The notes: generated by a model not told the origin, from the letters alone. A DNA stretch of 64,000 nt from Marinobacter segnicrescens (GCF_900111555.1 NZ_FOHZ01000003.1:1-64000), one strand, 5' to 3'. Shown: positions 15,582 through 24,310, numbered from the stretch's first letter. Numbers and translations: made by a program.

Positions 15582-16025
15582 ATGACCAGGTTCCGCGCCG
15601 AACTCACAGAGCAACTGCCTTTCCCGCGGGAGCAGGTTTTCCGTTTGCTCTCAGACCACAACCGCCTTGGGGAGCTGATCGGCTTGCCGGTCAGGCGCAT
15701 ACGTGACAGTGACCAGGCGGACCCTAACGGAACCGGATCGGTTCGCTGGATTGGCATTGGCCCGGTGGGCATTGAAGAAACCATCATTACCTTCGAACCC
15801 GATCACCTGATCGAATATACCGTGACCAGCTTCAGCGCCTTCCGTAATCACCTGGGGCGTATTCGCCTGTCAGAAACACCCGACATGTCCACGTACCTGC
15901 ATTACACCGTCGATTTCGATGAGGTGATCCCCTATTCCGGCCCGACCCTGCAGGCTGCCATGCAGCGAGTGCTCAATCGGGGAGCAAGACGACTGATCGA
16001 GCGGCTACCGGAGACCGGATCTTGA
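15582..16025 (+). CDS. SRPBCC-family protein (START-like lipid/ligand-binding fold)
   Basis: 147 residues from ATG 15582 (a TTG two codons upstream is possible but weaker). The polyketide-cyclase/SRPBCC pattern is visible: LPFPREQVFRLLSDHNRLGELIG at the N-terminus, a central beta-sheet with GTGSVRWIGIGPVGIEETI and HLIEYTVTSFS, and a C-terminal helix (LQAAMQRVLNRGARRLIERL) that closes the cavity. Members bind hydrophobic ligands or act as cyclases and chaperones; the ligand is unknown. It is followed by a rho-independent terminator before the next gene. Confidence 0.82.
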   Translation: MTRFRAELTEQLPFPREQVFRLLSDHNRLGELIGLPVRRIRDSDQADPNGTGSVRWIGIGPVGIEETIITFEPDHLIEYTVTSFSAFRNHLGRIRLSETPDMSTYLHYTVDFDEVIPYSGPTLQAAMQRVLNRGARRLIERLPETGS

Positions 16026-16082
16026 TCAATGTCAGCTGGTTTGACCTGACGCAATACTTCCAGGGACCCATCTCCGTATCCT

Positions 16083-16109
16083 GCCCGGCATTCGTTTCCG
16101 GGCTTTTTT
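16083..16109 (+). terminator. Rho-independent terminator
   Basis: GCCCGG (16083-16088) and CCGGGC (16098-16103) form a perfect 6-bp GC stem with a 9-base loop, followed directly by six T. It ends the SRPBCC transcript just before the ribosome site of the MBL gene. Confidence 0.85.
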
Positions 16110-16122
16110 CGAGGAGTGAGAG

Positions 16123-16923
16123 ATGGCAGCCGAGCCCATCGTCCTGTTTGATAATGGTCACCACAAATGCCTGATGTTCGACTCGCTGGTCACTGGTGAG
16201 GGGGTTCAGTCCAATCAGTTCCTTATTGTGGACGGCGACCACGAGGCCCTGATCGACCCGGGTGGAGACCTCACCTACACGCCGCTGTCGGTGGCGGCAT
16301 CACGGTACATGAATATCCGTGAGATGGACTATGTGTTCGCGTCCCACCAGGACCCGGATATTATCGGCGCCATTGACCGCTGGATCGTCCACACCCGCGC
16401 CCAGATCGTTACCTCGAAGTTGTGGGCCCGGTTCCTGCCCCACCTGGCGTCCGGTTACGTGACCAATCAGCTGGGCAGCAATGTGTTTGACCGGATCATT
16501 CCGATACCGGACCGGGGAGCCAGGGTGAAGTTCGGCGAAAGTCATATCGAGTGCCTGCCCGCCCACTTCATGCACTCGGTGGGTAACCTGCAGTTCTATG
16601 ATCCCGTATCAAAAATTCTCTTCTCGGGAGACCTGGGGGCCTCGATGGGCGCAACGGAAGACCACAAACCGGTGACGGACTTCGATGCCCATATTCCGTT
16701 CATGAAGGGTTTCCATCGACGCTACATCGGTTCCCGCAAGGTGTGTGAACTGTGGGCCAACATGGTTCGGGGCATGGATGTCGCCATGATCGTGCCCCAG
16801 CATGGCAAACGCTTCGAAGGCCCGGAAATGGTTAGCCGTTTCCTGGACTGGGTATCTTCGGTGAATTGCGGTATCGACCTGATGACCCAGGAACACTACC
16901 GGCCACCGCAAGAGTTCATCTGA
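16123..16923 (+). CDS. MBL-fold oxygen-binding di-iron (ODP) protein
   Basis: 266 residues. The metallo-beta-lactamase fold has a di-iron site as in FprA-type flavo-diiron proteins and the ODP sensors: SHQDPDIIGAIDRW (H-x-D-x-D equivalent, about 85-97), the His of PAHFMHSVGN (about 146-155), the bridging Asp in LFSGDLGAS (about 166-174) and the final His in IVPQHGKRF. There is no C-terminal flavodoxin domain, so it cannot reduce O2 or NO on its own from NAD(P)H. ODP proteins bind oxygen and act as sensors or as partners of separate reductases. Standing alone after a terminator, it is probably expressed from its own promoter; AGGAGTGAG precedes the ATG. Confidence 0.82.
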   Translation: MAAEPIVLFDNGHHKCLMFDSLVTGEGVQSNQFLIVDGDHEALIDPGGDLTYTPLSVAASRYMNIREMDYVFASHQDPDIIGAIDRWIVHTRAQIVTSKLWARFLPHLASGYVTNQLGSNVFDRIIPIPDRGARVKFGESHIECLPAHFMHSVGNLQFYDPVSKILFSGDLGASMGATEDHKPVTDFDAHIPFMKGFHRRYIGSRKVCELWANMVRGMDVAMIVPQHGKRFEGPEMVSRFLDWVSSVNCGIDLMTQEHYRPPQEFI

Positions 16924-17046
16924 CCCGGGAGCCGGCCACCGGCTCACCCAATCCTGACATGAACCGGACCGTGACGCAGGTCAGTGGTCCGGCGGCGGTA
17001 GTGCGTGTAATATTCGCCTTTTCTGACGACCACAGGATTCCGAACC

Positions 17047-17763
17047 ATGGGCAGAGCCTACCAGAACCGAAAAGACTCCATGGCCAAGACGGCCGCTGCG
17101 AAGACCCGTGTCTACAGCAAGTATGGCCGTGAAATCTATGTCACCGCCAAGTCCGGCGGTACCGATCCGGACGCAAACCTGGCATTGCGGGGCCTGATTG
17201 ACCGTGCCAAGAAGGACCAGGTACCCACCCATGTCATTGAAAAGGCCCTGGACAAGGCCCGTGGCGGCGCCGGCGAGGATTTCTCGGCCGCCCGCTACGA
17301 AGGTTTCGGCCCCGGCAACTGCATGGTCATAGTGGACTGCCTGACGGACAATCCCAACCGCACGTTCGGTGATGTCCGGGTCTGCTTCACCAAGACCAAG
17401 TCCAAGATCGGCACCCCTGGAAGCGTCAGCCATATGTTTGATCACTGCGCCATTCTTGCCTTCAAGGGCGATGATGAAGACGCCGTCCTGGAAGCATTGA
17501 TGGAAGCGGATGTGGACGTCACCGACATCGAGCAGGAAGACGGCCTGATTACAGTCTTCGCACCCAACACCGAATACGCAAAGGCCAAGCAGGCGCTGAC
17601 CGCTGCTTTCGAGGGACTGGAGTTCGAGGTTGACGACATCCAGTTCCTGCCCCAGACAACGACGCCGGTTCAGGGCGAGGATGTGGAGATGTTCGAGAAG
17701 TTCCTGGACATGCTCAATGACCTGGACGACGTTCAGAACGTTTACCACAACGCCGAGCTTTAA
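17047..17763 (+). CDS. YebC/PmpR-family protein (YeeN-like)
   Basis: 238 residues, the length of E. coli YeeN. The N-terminus [19 protein letters not shown] and the blocks [63 protein letters not shown] and [10 protein letters not shown] identify the family. Members are either DNA-binding regulators or translation factors that relieve stalling at proline-rich stretches. Which role applies here cannot be read from sequence. It is transcribed alone, and a structured repeat follows its stop. Confidence 0.93.
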   Translation: MGRAYQNRKDSMAKTAAAKTRVYSKYGREIYVTAKSGGTDPDANLALRGLIDRAKKDQVPTHVIEKALDKARGGAGEDFSAARYEGFGPGNCMVIVDCLTDNPNRTFGDVRVCFTKTKSKIGTPGSVSHMFDHCAILAFKGDDEDAVLEALMEADVDVTDIEQEDGLITVFAPNTEYAKAKQALTAAFEGLEFEVDDIQFLPQTTTPVQGEDVEMFEKFLDMLNDLDDVQNVYHNAEL

Positions 17764-17811
17764 CAGCTGCGGTTTTTTACAGGTAGGGGCTACCAAGGTT
17801 CAAAGGAGGCG

Positions 17812-17911
17812 GTCGGGGATTGATTTCCGGGACCGACGAACGCCACGGATGGCGTTCGTCGAGTACTCCATAGACGTGCTTGCGGGCGTGTCCCGGAAAG
17901 CGATACCCGAC
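17812..17911. repeat. Structured intergenic repeat, copy 1
   Basis: Nested hairpins. The outer arms 17812-17833 and 17890-17911 pair imperfectly (perfect over TTTCCGGGAC/GTCCCGGAAA). The inner stem GACGAACGCCA (17835-17845) pairs perfectly with 17850-17860 around a CGGA loop. A single-stranded block AGTACTCCATAGACGTG lies between. Size, order and the CCGGGAC/GTCCCGG arms match the copy at 43285-43382. It sits between convergent genes and could end transcription from both sides. Confidence 0.75.
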
Positions 17912-17955
17912 TGACTCCACCCGCCCAGGTGCCCAGGCGGTGAAGCCAGGTCACG

Positions 17956-18981
17956 TCAGTCAGCAATATGAACCAGTTGCTTACCAAAGTTCTTGCCTTT
18001 CAGCATTCCCTTGAACGCCTCAACCGCATTATCCAGGCCTTCCGCAACCGTCTCGCGATACTTCATCTCACCTGAAGCAACCCGGTCCGCCAGGATACCG
18101 GTGATCTCCTGGTGCTGGTCCTGCCATTCGGTGACCAGGAAGAAACGGTGTTCCGGCACCGGATCCAGGGCCTTGAGAACGTGGAACGGGGTTTCCACCT
18201 TGGTGGGATCTTCGGCATTGTAGGCAGAAACGTAGCCGCAAATCGGTACTCGGGCACCTTCATTCAGCAGCGGCGCCACCGCACGGGTCACCGCACCACC
18301 AACATTCTCGAAATAGATATCGATACCATCAGGACATGCGGCCTTCAGGTCTTCCTCCAGGTTGCCGGCCTTGTAGTCCACGCACGCATCAAAGCCGAGC
18401 TCTTCAACCACATAGCGGCACTTTTCGGGACCACCGGCAACACCAACGGCGCGACAGCCCTCCTTCTTCGCGGTCTGGCCGACCACCGTACCCACCGGGC
18501 CGGACGCCGCGGAAACCACCACCGTCTCACCGGCTTTCGGCTTGCCCACATACATCAGTCCGCAGTAACCGGTGCGGCCCGGCATGCCGGCAACACCCAG
18601 ATAAGCCTGCAGGGGGACACCCGGCTTCTCCTGGATCTTGTAGACCATGGCTGCGGTATCAGGGAAAACGGAGTACTCCTGCCAGCCGGCGTAACAGGTC
18701 ACCAGGTCGCCCTCTTTGTACTTATCCGAGCGAGACCCTACGATGCGGGCGACAACCTCGCCCACAATCACCTCACCGATGCCGATGGGATCCATATAGC
18801 CCTTGGAGTCGTTCATGCGTGGGCGCATGTATGGGTCCAGGGACAGCCAGAGGGTCTTGGCCAGCACCTCGCCGTCTTTCAGTTCACGGACCGGCTTTTC
18901 GATAAGCTTCAGGTCTCCGTCCTGGATTTCCCCCTGGGGGCGCTGGTTCAGCACAATGGCACGATTGGTGTAATCACTCAC
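17956..18981 (-). CDS. NADPH-dependent enone/alkenal reductase, CurA/leukotriene-B4-dehydrogenase type (MDR)
   Basis: 341 residues, with the zinc-free MDR layout: LWLSLDPYMRPRMND near 45-60, a diagnostic block of this subfamily, then AYLGVAGMPGRTGYCGLM and the nucleotide-binding motif VVSAASGPVGTVVGQTAKKEG, FENVGG and GKQLVHIAD at the C-terminus. Homologues (E. coli CurA, prostaglandin reductases, tobacco double-bond reductase) reduce the carbon-carbon double bond of alpha,beta-unsaturated carbonyls with NADPH. Substrate here unknown. Single gene convergent with the YeeN-like gene. Confidence 0.92.
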   Translation of the reverse strand: MSDYTNRAIVLNQRPQGEIQDGDLKLIEKPVRELKDGEVLAKTLWLSLDPYMRPRMNDSKGYMDPIGIGEVIVGEVVARIVGSRSDKYKEGDLVTCYAGWQEYSVFPDTAAMVYKIQEKPGVPLQAYLGVAGMPGRTGYCGLMYVGKPKAGETVVVSAASGPVGTVVGQTAKKEGCRAVGVAGGPEKCRYVVEELGFDACVDYKAGNLEEDLKAACPDGIDIYFENVGGAVTRAVAPLLNEGARVPICGYVSAYNAEDPTKVETPFHVLKALDPVPEHRFFLVTEWQDQHQEITGILADRVASGEMKYRETVAEGLDNAVEAFKGMLKGKNFGKQLVHIAD

Positions 18982-19283
18982 TGTTGTGTTCTCCCATTTT
19001 CGGTTGCGTTATGAAACCGGATCAGGATGCAGTCAAAAACACTTCCGGTCAAATATCATGGTTTTTGATCGATGAAGAGGATGATAATCTCATCCACTCG
19101 GCAGGTGCGTTCCGGTTTTTCCTGGATGTACCCTGCGCTGTGACCAGCAACATAAAGCCGGGCAGGCATGAATGACCACCCGGCCCTGAGCTGGATCGCC
19201 AAAACCATTCCCCGCGAGCCACATACTGCGGAGACAAGTCCCGAGGATGCCGTCCGGGAGCCATGCAGACAAAGGATGTTGTC
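18982..19283. other. Intergenic region, no gene seen
   Basis: 302 bases between two divergent genes. No convincing open frame on either strand; the frames that exist lack ribosome sites. It must hold the promoters of the CurA-like gene and the VOC lipoprotein, but I could not pick clear -35/-10 pairs. Confidence 0.4.
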
Positions 19284-20174
19284 ATGAAAAACCGGACATT
19301 ACGTTTCCCATTTTGGTTCCAGCGAGGGTGGCCGCTACCGGCAGCCCTGCTATTTGCGGTGTTACTGGCCGGTTGTGACTGGTCCGTTGTGTTCGGCAAT
19401 GACCCGGAGGATGAAGACGATGATGAAAACCTGACCGCGGTAGCCAGCCAGGTAACGGGGTTCGAACTGGGTGTCAGTGACCTGGACATGTCACTGCCGG
19501 TATACAGGGATGGGTTGGGCATGGAAGTGGTGGATGAGGTGGAGACTGACTTCAGCGTCAGGGTGACCCTCGCATCACCGGTCAGTCCCTTTGAAGCCAC
19601 CCTGACGCTGATCGAGTTTACCGATGGCCTGGGACGAAACCTGCAGGATAATCCGGGCAAGATCGTCTTCTTCACTGCCGACGCTGACGCGCTGGCAAAC
19701 CGCTTCGCCAATGCCGGAGGCGTAGTCACCGTGCCCCCCTCCAACCAGGAGGATTTCGGAGTGGTGGGTTTCGGGCGGGACCCCGACAAGAACCTGATCG
19801 AAATTGCCGAAACATCACCGACCGGCGCCACCTACCTGGCTGCGATCGGCATTGGTGCCAGCGACCTTGACCAGGCCAGGGATTTCTATGTGGACCGGGT
19901 CGGACTGACAGAACGGCAGTTCCTGAGCACGGACCAGTACGACGAGTACATCATGGGCACGCCGGAAGACATCCCTTCCCTGTCATTGGTGCTTATGCAC
20001 TGGACGGACGGTTCTGAGCCACGATATCGCTATAACGAAACCCGCGTGCGGTTGATCTCGGAAAATCCGGAAGAAGTCGTTGAGCGCACCTGGTCAGAAG
20101 AAGATGGACGCACCCAGGACCTGGATGGTAACCGGCTGATTATCAACGACGAACCGGCTGAACTGGGAAGCTAG
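19284..20174 (+). CDS. Lipoprotein with two VOC (glyoxalase-like) domains
   Basis: About 296 residues from ATG 19284 (AAGGA upstream; ATG 19263 is a poorer start). Signal peptide MKNRTLRFPFWF... ending in the lipobox LLAGC, so it is a lipid-anchored envelope protein. An acidic linker (NDPEDEDDDEN) is followed by a VOC repeat: ELGVSDLDMSLPVYRDGLGMEV, then LIEFTD, then DPDKNLIEIAE. A second repeat has IGIGASDLDQARDFYVDRVGL. VOC enzymes normally bind a metal through His/Glu at strand ends. The Glu in NLIEIAE is kept, but a full H/E set is not obvious. A secreted VOC lipoprotein is uncommon; it may bind small molecules in the periplasm. Confidence 0.8.
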   Translation: MKNRTLRFPFWFQRGWPLPAALLFAVLLAGCDWSVVFGNDPEDEDDDENLTAVASQVTGFELGVSDLDMSLPVYRDGLGMEVVDEVETDFSVRVTLASPVSPFEATLTLIEFTDGLGRNLQDNPGKIVFFTADADALANRFANAGGVVTVPPSNQEDFGVVGFGRDPDKNLIEIAETSPTGATYLAAIGIGASDLDQARDFYVDRVGLTERQFLSTDQYDEYIMGTPEDIPSLSLVLMHWTDGSEPRYRYNETRVRLISENPEEVVERTWSEEDGRTQDLDGNRLIINDEPAELGS

Positions 20175-20536
20175 GAAACGGCCAGCGCCACCGCCAGCAC
20201 CAGGCCCAGCAGCGCGATCACCAGGTTGACCATCAGTCCCCAGGTAACCCGGTAGCCAGAAGGGAACTCAGCCGCAGAGAGCGTGCGGAGTACCGCCAGG
20301 TACTGACGGGACGAATAGGCCGCGCAGAACGCACCCAATACAATAAACGCGATGCCCAGCCAGAAAGTCACCGACTCCCGGAAGGGGTCTGACTGCTCCG
20401 GGGCCAGTACCTGCAACAGTATGTGCGCCCTCTCGACCATAAAACCGAAGGCAATCAGCACCAGGCTGGTCCGGTTCCAGGCCAGCATGGTGCGCTCTGC
20501 GGCAAACAGTACCCTGGGGTCTTTCAGGTCAGACAT
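20171..20536 (-). CDS. DUF202 / YidH-family small membrane protein
   Basis: 121 residues. The N-terminus DPRVLFAAERTMLAWNRTSLVLIAFG is the DUF202 signature (AxERTxLAWxRTxL). Three membrane segments follow (about 24-40, 60-78 and 97-118). Function of the family is unknown. Its 3' end overlaps that of the convergent VOC lipoprotein by 4 bases. It lies 18 bases downstream of a second VOC gene on the same strand and is probably cotranscribed with it. Confidence 0.88.
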   Translation of the reverse strand: MSDLKDPRVLFAAERTMLAWNRTSLVLIAFGFMVERAHILLQVLAPEQSDPFRESVTFWLGIAFIVLGAFCAAYSSRQYLAVLRTLSAAEFPSGYRVTWGLMVNLVIALLGLVLAVALAVS

Positions 20537-20554
20537 CGCGTTGGTTCCGCTGAA

Positions 20555-20926
20555 TCAGCCGAAGTGGAAGAAGGCAACCTTGTTGCCGTCCGGGTCACGG
20601 ATGTAAGCGCCGTAGAAACGATCCGGGATTCGTTGCCCGGGCTCGCCATCACAGGTCGCGCCCAGCTCGATCGCCTTGTGATACAGCTTGTCGACCATCT
20701 CCTTGGAACCGGGGTTGATCGCAACCATGTTACCGTTGCCCGGGTGGTTCGGCTGCTGATCATAGGGCGTACACACCGCCAGCATTGGCGTTCCCATGCT
20801 CTTGCCGATGAACGCAATGCGCTCCATATCCATCAGGACCTTCGCGCCCAGGTCAGCCAGCAGGTCTGCGTAGAACTGCTTGGCGCGGCCCATGTCACTG
20901 ACACCAATTGTTACGTAACCTATCAT
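20555..20926 (-). CDS. Single-domain VOC (glyoxalase/bleomycin-resistance fold) protein
   Basis: 123 residues: GYVTIGVSDMGRAKQFYADLL at the N-terminus, PMLAVCTPYD and NMVAINPGSKEMVDKLYHKAI in the middle, and YGAYIRDPDGNKVAFFHFG at the end, the classic VOC closing strand. The usual metal-binding Glu of DPDGNxxE is Ala here (DPDGNKVAFF), so metal catalysis is doubtful and a binding role is possible. First gene of a small operon with the DUF202 gene. Confidence 0.85.
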   Translation of the reverse strand: MIGYVTIGVSDMGRAKQFYADLLADLGAKVLMDMERIAFIGKSMGTPMLAVCTPYDQQPNHPGNGNMVAINPGSKEMVDKLYHKAIELGATCDGEPGQRIPDRFYGAYIRDPDGNKVAFFHFG

Positions 20927-21002
20927 ATAGATCTGCCTTCTTAGTTTGTCTGTTTATAATGAGAGCATCTATAACAACTTCGGAGTCCATGCAGGGATGC
21001 AC

Positions 21003-22436
21003 ATGATCTCATTCCGACTGATAGTCGCCATCGTTATCCTGGTACTGCTGGCAACAGGTCTTTATAACACGTTAAAACCACTTCCGGCAGGACTGTCAAA
21101 ATCTGCACCGGCAAGAGCCCTTTACGATGCCCGGCTGATCGCGGATGTCACCTGGCGCAACGCCAACGGCGAGCGGATGCAAAGTCACGGCATTTTTGAC
21201 GAGGTGTTCCGGCTGATCGGCCAGGCCCGCAAACTGATCGTCGTTGATATGTTCCTGTTCAACGACAGTGCCCAGGACGCCAGCTTCGAACCACTCGCAG
21301 AGAAGCTCACCACGGCACTGATCCGGCGCCACCAGAAAATTCCCGGGCTGATGGTGGTGGTCATCACAGACCCGCTGAATACAGTCTATGGTGGCCTGGA
21401 GCAAACGCACTTCAAACGTCTGCGCGATGCAGGGATCACCCTGGTGGAAACCGACCTGCGCCCGTTGCGGGACCCCAATCCGGCCTGGTCCGCCATCTGG
21501 CGATGGTGCTGCCAGTGGTTCGGCAATAATCCGGGCGGTGGGTGGCTGCCCAATGCGTTCGGCGAGGGCAAGGTTACCCTGCGCAGCTACCTGGCGCTGC
21601 CAAACTTCAAGGCCAACCACCGCAAGACCCTTGTAGTGGACGAAGGCGACCAGCTAAGGGGCCTGATTACCTCCGCCAACCCCCACGCCGGCAGCAGCCG
21701 GCACTGGAATACGGCAATTACCTTTACCGGAGCGGCCGCCTACGACCTGCTATCCACTGAAGAGGCCGTTATGACGCTGTCCGGGGTGCCGGTGCCTGCC
21801 TGGCCATTACCGGAGACCGCCGTCACGCGTGACCAGGGTGGCGAACTTCAGGGCCAGGTGCTGACCGAATCCGCCATTCGCGAAGCCGCCCTGAACCTTG
21901 TCCGCCTCGCCGGCCCGGACGACCACATCGATATGGCCATGTTCTATCTCTCCCACAGGGCAACAGTGAAGGCCCTGAAGGACGCCCACCGGCGCGGCGC
22001 CCGACTGCGAATCCTGCTCGACCAGAACCAGGATGCCTTCGGCCACGACAAGAACGGCATTCCCAATCGTCAGGTAGCGTTTGAGCTGAAACAGGCCGGC
22101 ATCGATGTGCGCTGGTGCAATACTGCCGGCGAGCAGTGCCACAACAAGCTACTGATGTTGCGCCCCGTCAGTGGCGACAGCCGGCTGCTGGTAGGCTCGG
22201 CTAACCTTACCCGCCGCAACATCGACGACTACAACCTGGAAACCTCGATGCTGGCGACTGGCGCCGGAACAACCCCGGTCATTGCGACAGCGACTCAACT
22301 TTTCGACCGCCTGTGGCAAAGCGGTCCCGGGTCAACCCCGGTGTTCAGCCTGCCCTATGAGGAAAACCCCGACGAATCCCGGCTGCAGTACTGGCGTTAC
22401 CGGTTTATGGAAGCCACCGGCCTGTCCACCTTCTGA
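21003..22436 (+). CDS. Phospholipase D / cardiolipin-synthase-like protein
   Basis: About 477 residues from ATG 21003 (AGGG 6 bases upstream; ATG 20997 two codons earlier is nearly as good). One N-terminal membrane anchor (LIVAIVILVLLATGLY), then two PLD halves. The first has NHRKTLVVDEG followed by GLITSANPH; the second has CHNKLLMLR followed by LLVGSANLTRRN. Both His and Lys of each HxK motif are present, but the usual Asp of the second HxKx4D is Arg. It probably transfers phosphatidyl groups at the inner membrane, facing the periplasm. A TATAAT at 20955-20960 may be its -10. Confidence 0.85.
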   Translation: MISFRLIVAIVILVLLATGLYNTLKPLPAGLSKSAPARALYDARLIADVTWRNANGERMQSHGIFDEVFRLIGQARKLIVVDMFLFNDSAQDASFEPLAEKLTTALIRRHQKIPGLMVVVITDPLNTVYGGLEQTHFKRLRDAGITLVETDLRPLRDPNPAWSAIWRWCCQWFGNNPGGGWLPNAFGEGKVTLRSYLALPNFKANHRKTLVVDEGDQLRGLITSANPHAGSSRHWNTAITFTGAAAYDLLSTEEAVMTLSGVPVPAWPLPETAVTRDQGGELQGQVLTESAIREAALNLVRLAGPDDHIDMAMFYLSHRATVKALKDAHRRGARLRILLDQNQDAFGHDKNGIPNRQVAFELKQAGIDVRWCNTAGEQCHNKLLMLRPVSGDSRLLVGSANLTRRNIDDYNLETSMLATGAGTTPVIATATQLFDRLWQSGPGSTPVFSLPYEENPDESRLQYWRYRFMEATGLSTF

Positions 22437-22457
22437 CAGCCGGAGACCTGGACCGAC

Positions 22458-23597
22458 TCAGTCCGCTGCAGCTGGTCGCTCGTGAAAGAAACGTTCGATC
22501 TGGCGGGCATGGGCCTGGGCATCCTCATACCCCAGCCGTATTAACTCCTGGCAAAAGCGAGGGTCAAACAGCAGGTAACTGGCCAGGCTGGCAGCGGTGC
22601 CATGGTGGCGATCCGTGGCGCCCACGAGGTTTCTCAGAACGAGGGGCATGCCATCCATATACTTTGCGGCTATGTCATTGATCTGATGACTGGGAGAAAT
22701 CTCCAGCAGGTTGACCGGGCGCAGGTCGAGGCCGGCCTGGGCCTGCTTTTCGGCTGGTATCAGTTCCAGTAACTGGTTAATCAAGCGCAGACGATCGATA
22801 TCGTAATCCAGGGTATCCAGGAACATGCCATTGAAAACCTGGGCAATGACCTGGGCGAAGGTGGGACTGCCCGGCTGGCCGGGGCGCTCGGTGGGGCACA
22901 TGCTGTTGGCACTGACGCCGATCACCAACACTCGCTCCGCCCCCAGCCTGAGCGCAGGGCTGATGTGGGCCATCTGCCGTGTGACACCGTCGCCGAAGTA
23001 CTCGCGGTTGATCTGCACCGGCGGAAAGACCGTGGGAATAGCCGCGGAGGCGAGAATATGGGACAGTTCGAGTCGGGTTCTCGTCCCGGCCCGCTGCCCC
23101 ATAGTCCAGCTTTGCAGGTCCTCATGACCCTGGAAGAAGCACAGGTTCTGCCCGGTGGAGTAGCCGCAGGCGTTAACCCCAACGGCCAGTAACCGTTCTT
23201 CCTCGATGGCACTGGCAATGGCGTCGAAGTCCACCTCCTGCTCCAGCATCCGGCGTAGTGGACTGTTGTTGAGCAAGGCAACCGGCGCCCCCTCCCCCTG
23301 GCCGGCAAACAGTCTGCGGGCCACGCCGGTCATATTGCGGAAGATGTCCAGGGTCTGGCTCTTGTAGATTCGATCGACGGTAATTTCTGACCAGAGTCCC
23401 TCCAGGTGACTCACATTGTGCCGGAAGATGGGGGCACCACTGGCCAGGGCCACTGCATTGATGGCACCGGCTGAGGTGCCCACGATCACCCGGAAGGGGG
23501 CTTCCCAGTCAGGGTACATATCGGAAATGGCCCTGAGCACGCCTACCTGGTAGGCAGCACGGGCGCCACCCCCGGTCAGTACAATTCCCGTTTCCAT
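22458..23597 (-). CDS. Patatin-like phospholipase
   Basis: 379 residues. The oxyanion loop LTGGGARAAYQVGVL (7-21), the nucleophile elbow GTSAG with Ser42, and the Asp of YFGDGVTRQMAHISPAL form the Ser-Asp dyad of patatins. A long C-terminal helical part (DYDIDRLRLINQLLELIP) follows. It hydrolyses acyl esters of phospholipids or neutral lipids; there is no signal peptide, so it acts in the cytoplasm or is membrane-associated. It lies 29 bases downstream of the halohydrin-dehalogenase-like gene on the same strand, so the two may share a transcript. Confidence 0.92.
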   Translation of the reverse strand: METGIVLTGGGARAAYQVGVLRAISDMYPDWEAPFRVIVGTSAGAINAVALASGAPIFRHNVSHLEGLWSEITVDRIYKSQTLDIFRNMTGVARRLFAGQGEGAPVALLNNSPLRRMLEQEVDFDAIASAIEEERLLAVGVNACGYSTGQNLCFFQGHEDLQSWTMGQRAGTRTRLELSHILASAAIPTVFPPVQINREYFGDGVTRQMAHISPALRLGAERVLVIGVSANSMCPTERPGQPGSPTFAQVIAQVFNGMFLDTLDYDIDRLRLINQLLELIPAEKQAQAGLDLRPVNLLEISPSHQINDIAAKYMDGMPLVLRNLVGATDRHHGTAASLASYLLFDPRFCQELIRLGYEDAQAHARQIERFFHERPAAAD

Positions 23598-23626
23598 GTC
23601 ACCTCCCTGTCCGGTTCGGAGATGGG

Positions 23627-24310
23627 CTAGCGGTTAACCCACCCGCCACAGACCGGAAAAACCTGCCCCACAAAACAGCTGGCAGCGTCACTGCACAGGT
23701 ATGCGGCAAACTGGGCGTCCTCACGGGCACCGACCAGGCGGCCCAGCGGGACCTCCCGCTTCAGACGCTCCTGGAAGCGGGGGTTGGCCTGGATATCTTC
23801 CGGAAAATAAGTAGGGTTATCCACGAAGTTCTGGGCAATGAGGTTGACCTGGATGTTTTCCGGAGCCAGTTCCACTCCCACCGCCTGGACCCACGACAAC
23901 TGTGCGCCCCGGGCGGCACTGTAGGTGGACGCCCGTTTCATGCCCCGCAGTGCGGATGCACTGCCCATTACCAGGACCCGGCCATACCCCTGCTCACGCA
24001 TACCAGGCAACACAGCCTGCAGAAGGCGCGGCAAGGGGTCCACCATGGTGGCAAAGGTGTCCCGCCACTCCCCCGCAGAGACCTCGCCAACCCGGCTGGA
24101 TGGCGCAGGCACGGCAAGGTTGGCCAGTAGTACATCGATACCCCCTGCCTCTGCCACAATCCGGGCTGGTGTCTCCGGGTCACTGATGTCGTCGTAATTG
24201 GGGATGACCGTGGCGCCCTGCTCTGCGAGTACCTCGCAGAGTACCGGACCCATAAAATCTCCGGCCTGGGTGACCAGAATCCGCTTGCCCTTCAAGCTCG
24301 TTTCAGACAT
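23627..24310 (-). CDS. Halohydrin dehalogenase-like SDR-fold protein
   Basis: 227 residues with an SDR fold but not a standard SDR. In place of the NAD(P) motif TGxxxGxG it has VTQAGDFMG, which fits the T-x4-F-x-G halide-pocket motif of halohydrin dehalogenases. In place of YxxxK it has Ser, then 12 residues, then TYSAARGA, which fits S-x12-Y-x3-R. The Ser-Tyr-Arg triad is the hallmark of these cofactor-free enzymes (HheA-HheG), which interconvert vicinal haloalcohols and epoxides and also open epoxides with azide, cyanide or nitrite. NFVDNPTYFPED aligns with the HheC region near its halide site. Length is close to HheB/HheD types. AGGAGA precedes the ATG. Activity is inferred from motifs. 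Confidence 0.82.
   Translation of the reverse strand: MSETSLKGKRILVTQAGDFMGPVLCEVLAEQGATVIPNYDDISDPETPARIVAEAGGIDVLLANLAVPAPSSRVGEVSAGEWRDTFATMVDPLPRLLQAVLPGMREQGYGRVLVMGSASALRGMKRASTYSAARGAQLSWVQAVGVELAPENIQVNLIAQNFVDNPTYFPEDIQANPRFQERLKREVPLGRLVGAREDAQFAAYLCSDAASCFVGQVFPVCGGWVNR

Noticed and set aside
19049..19831. Minus-strand frame of 260 codons
   Set aside because: Antisense to the VOC lipoprotein, Ser-rich, no ribosome site or homology.
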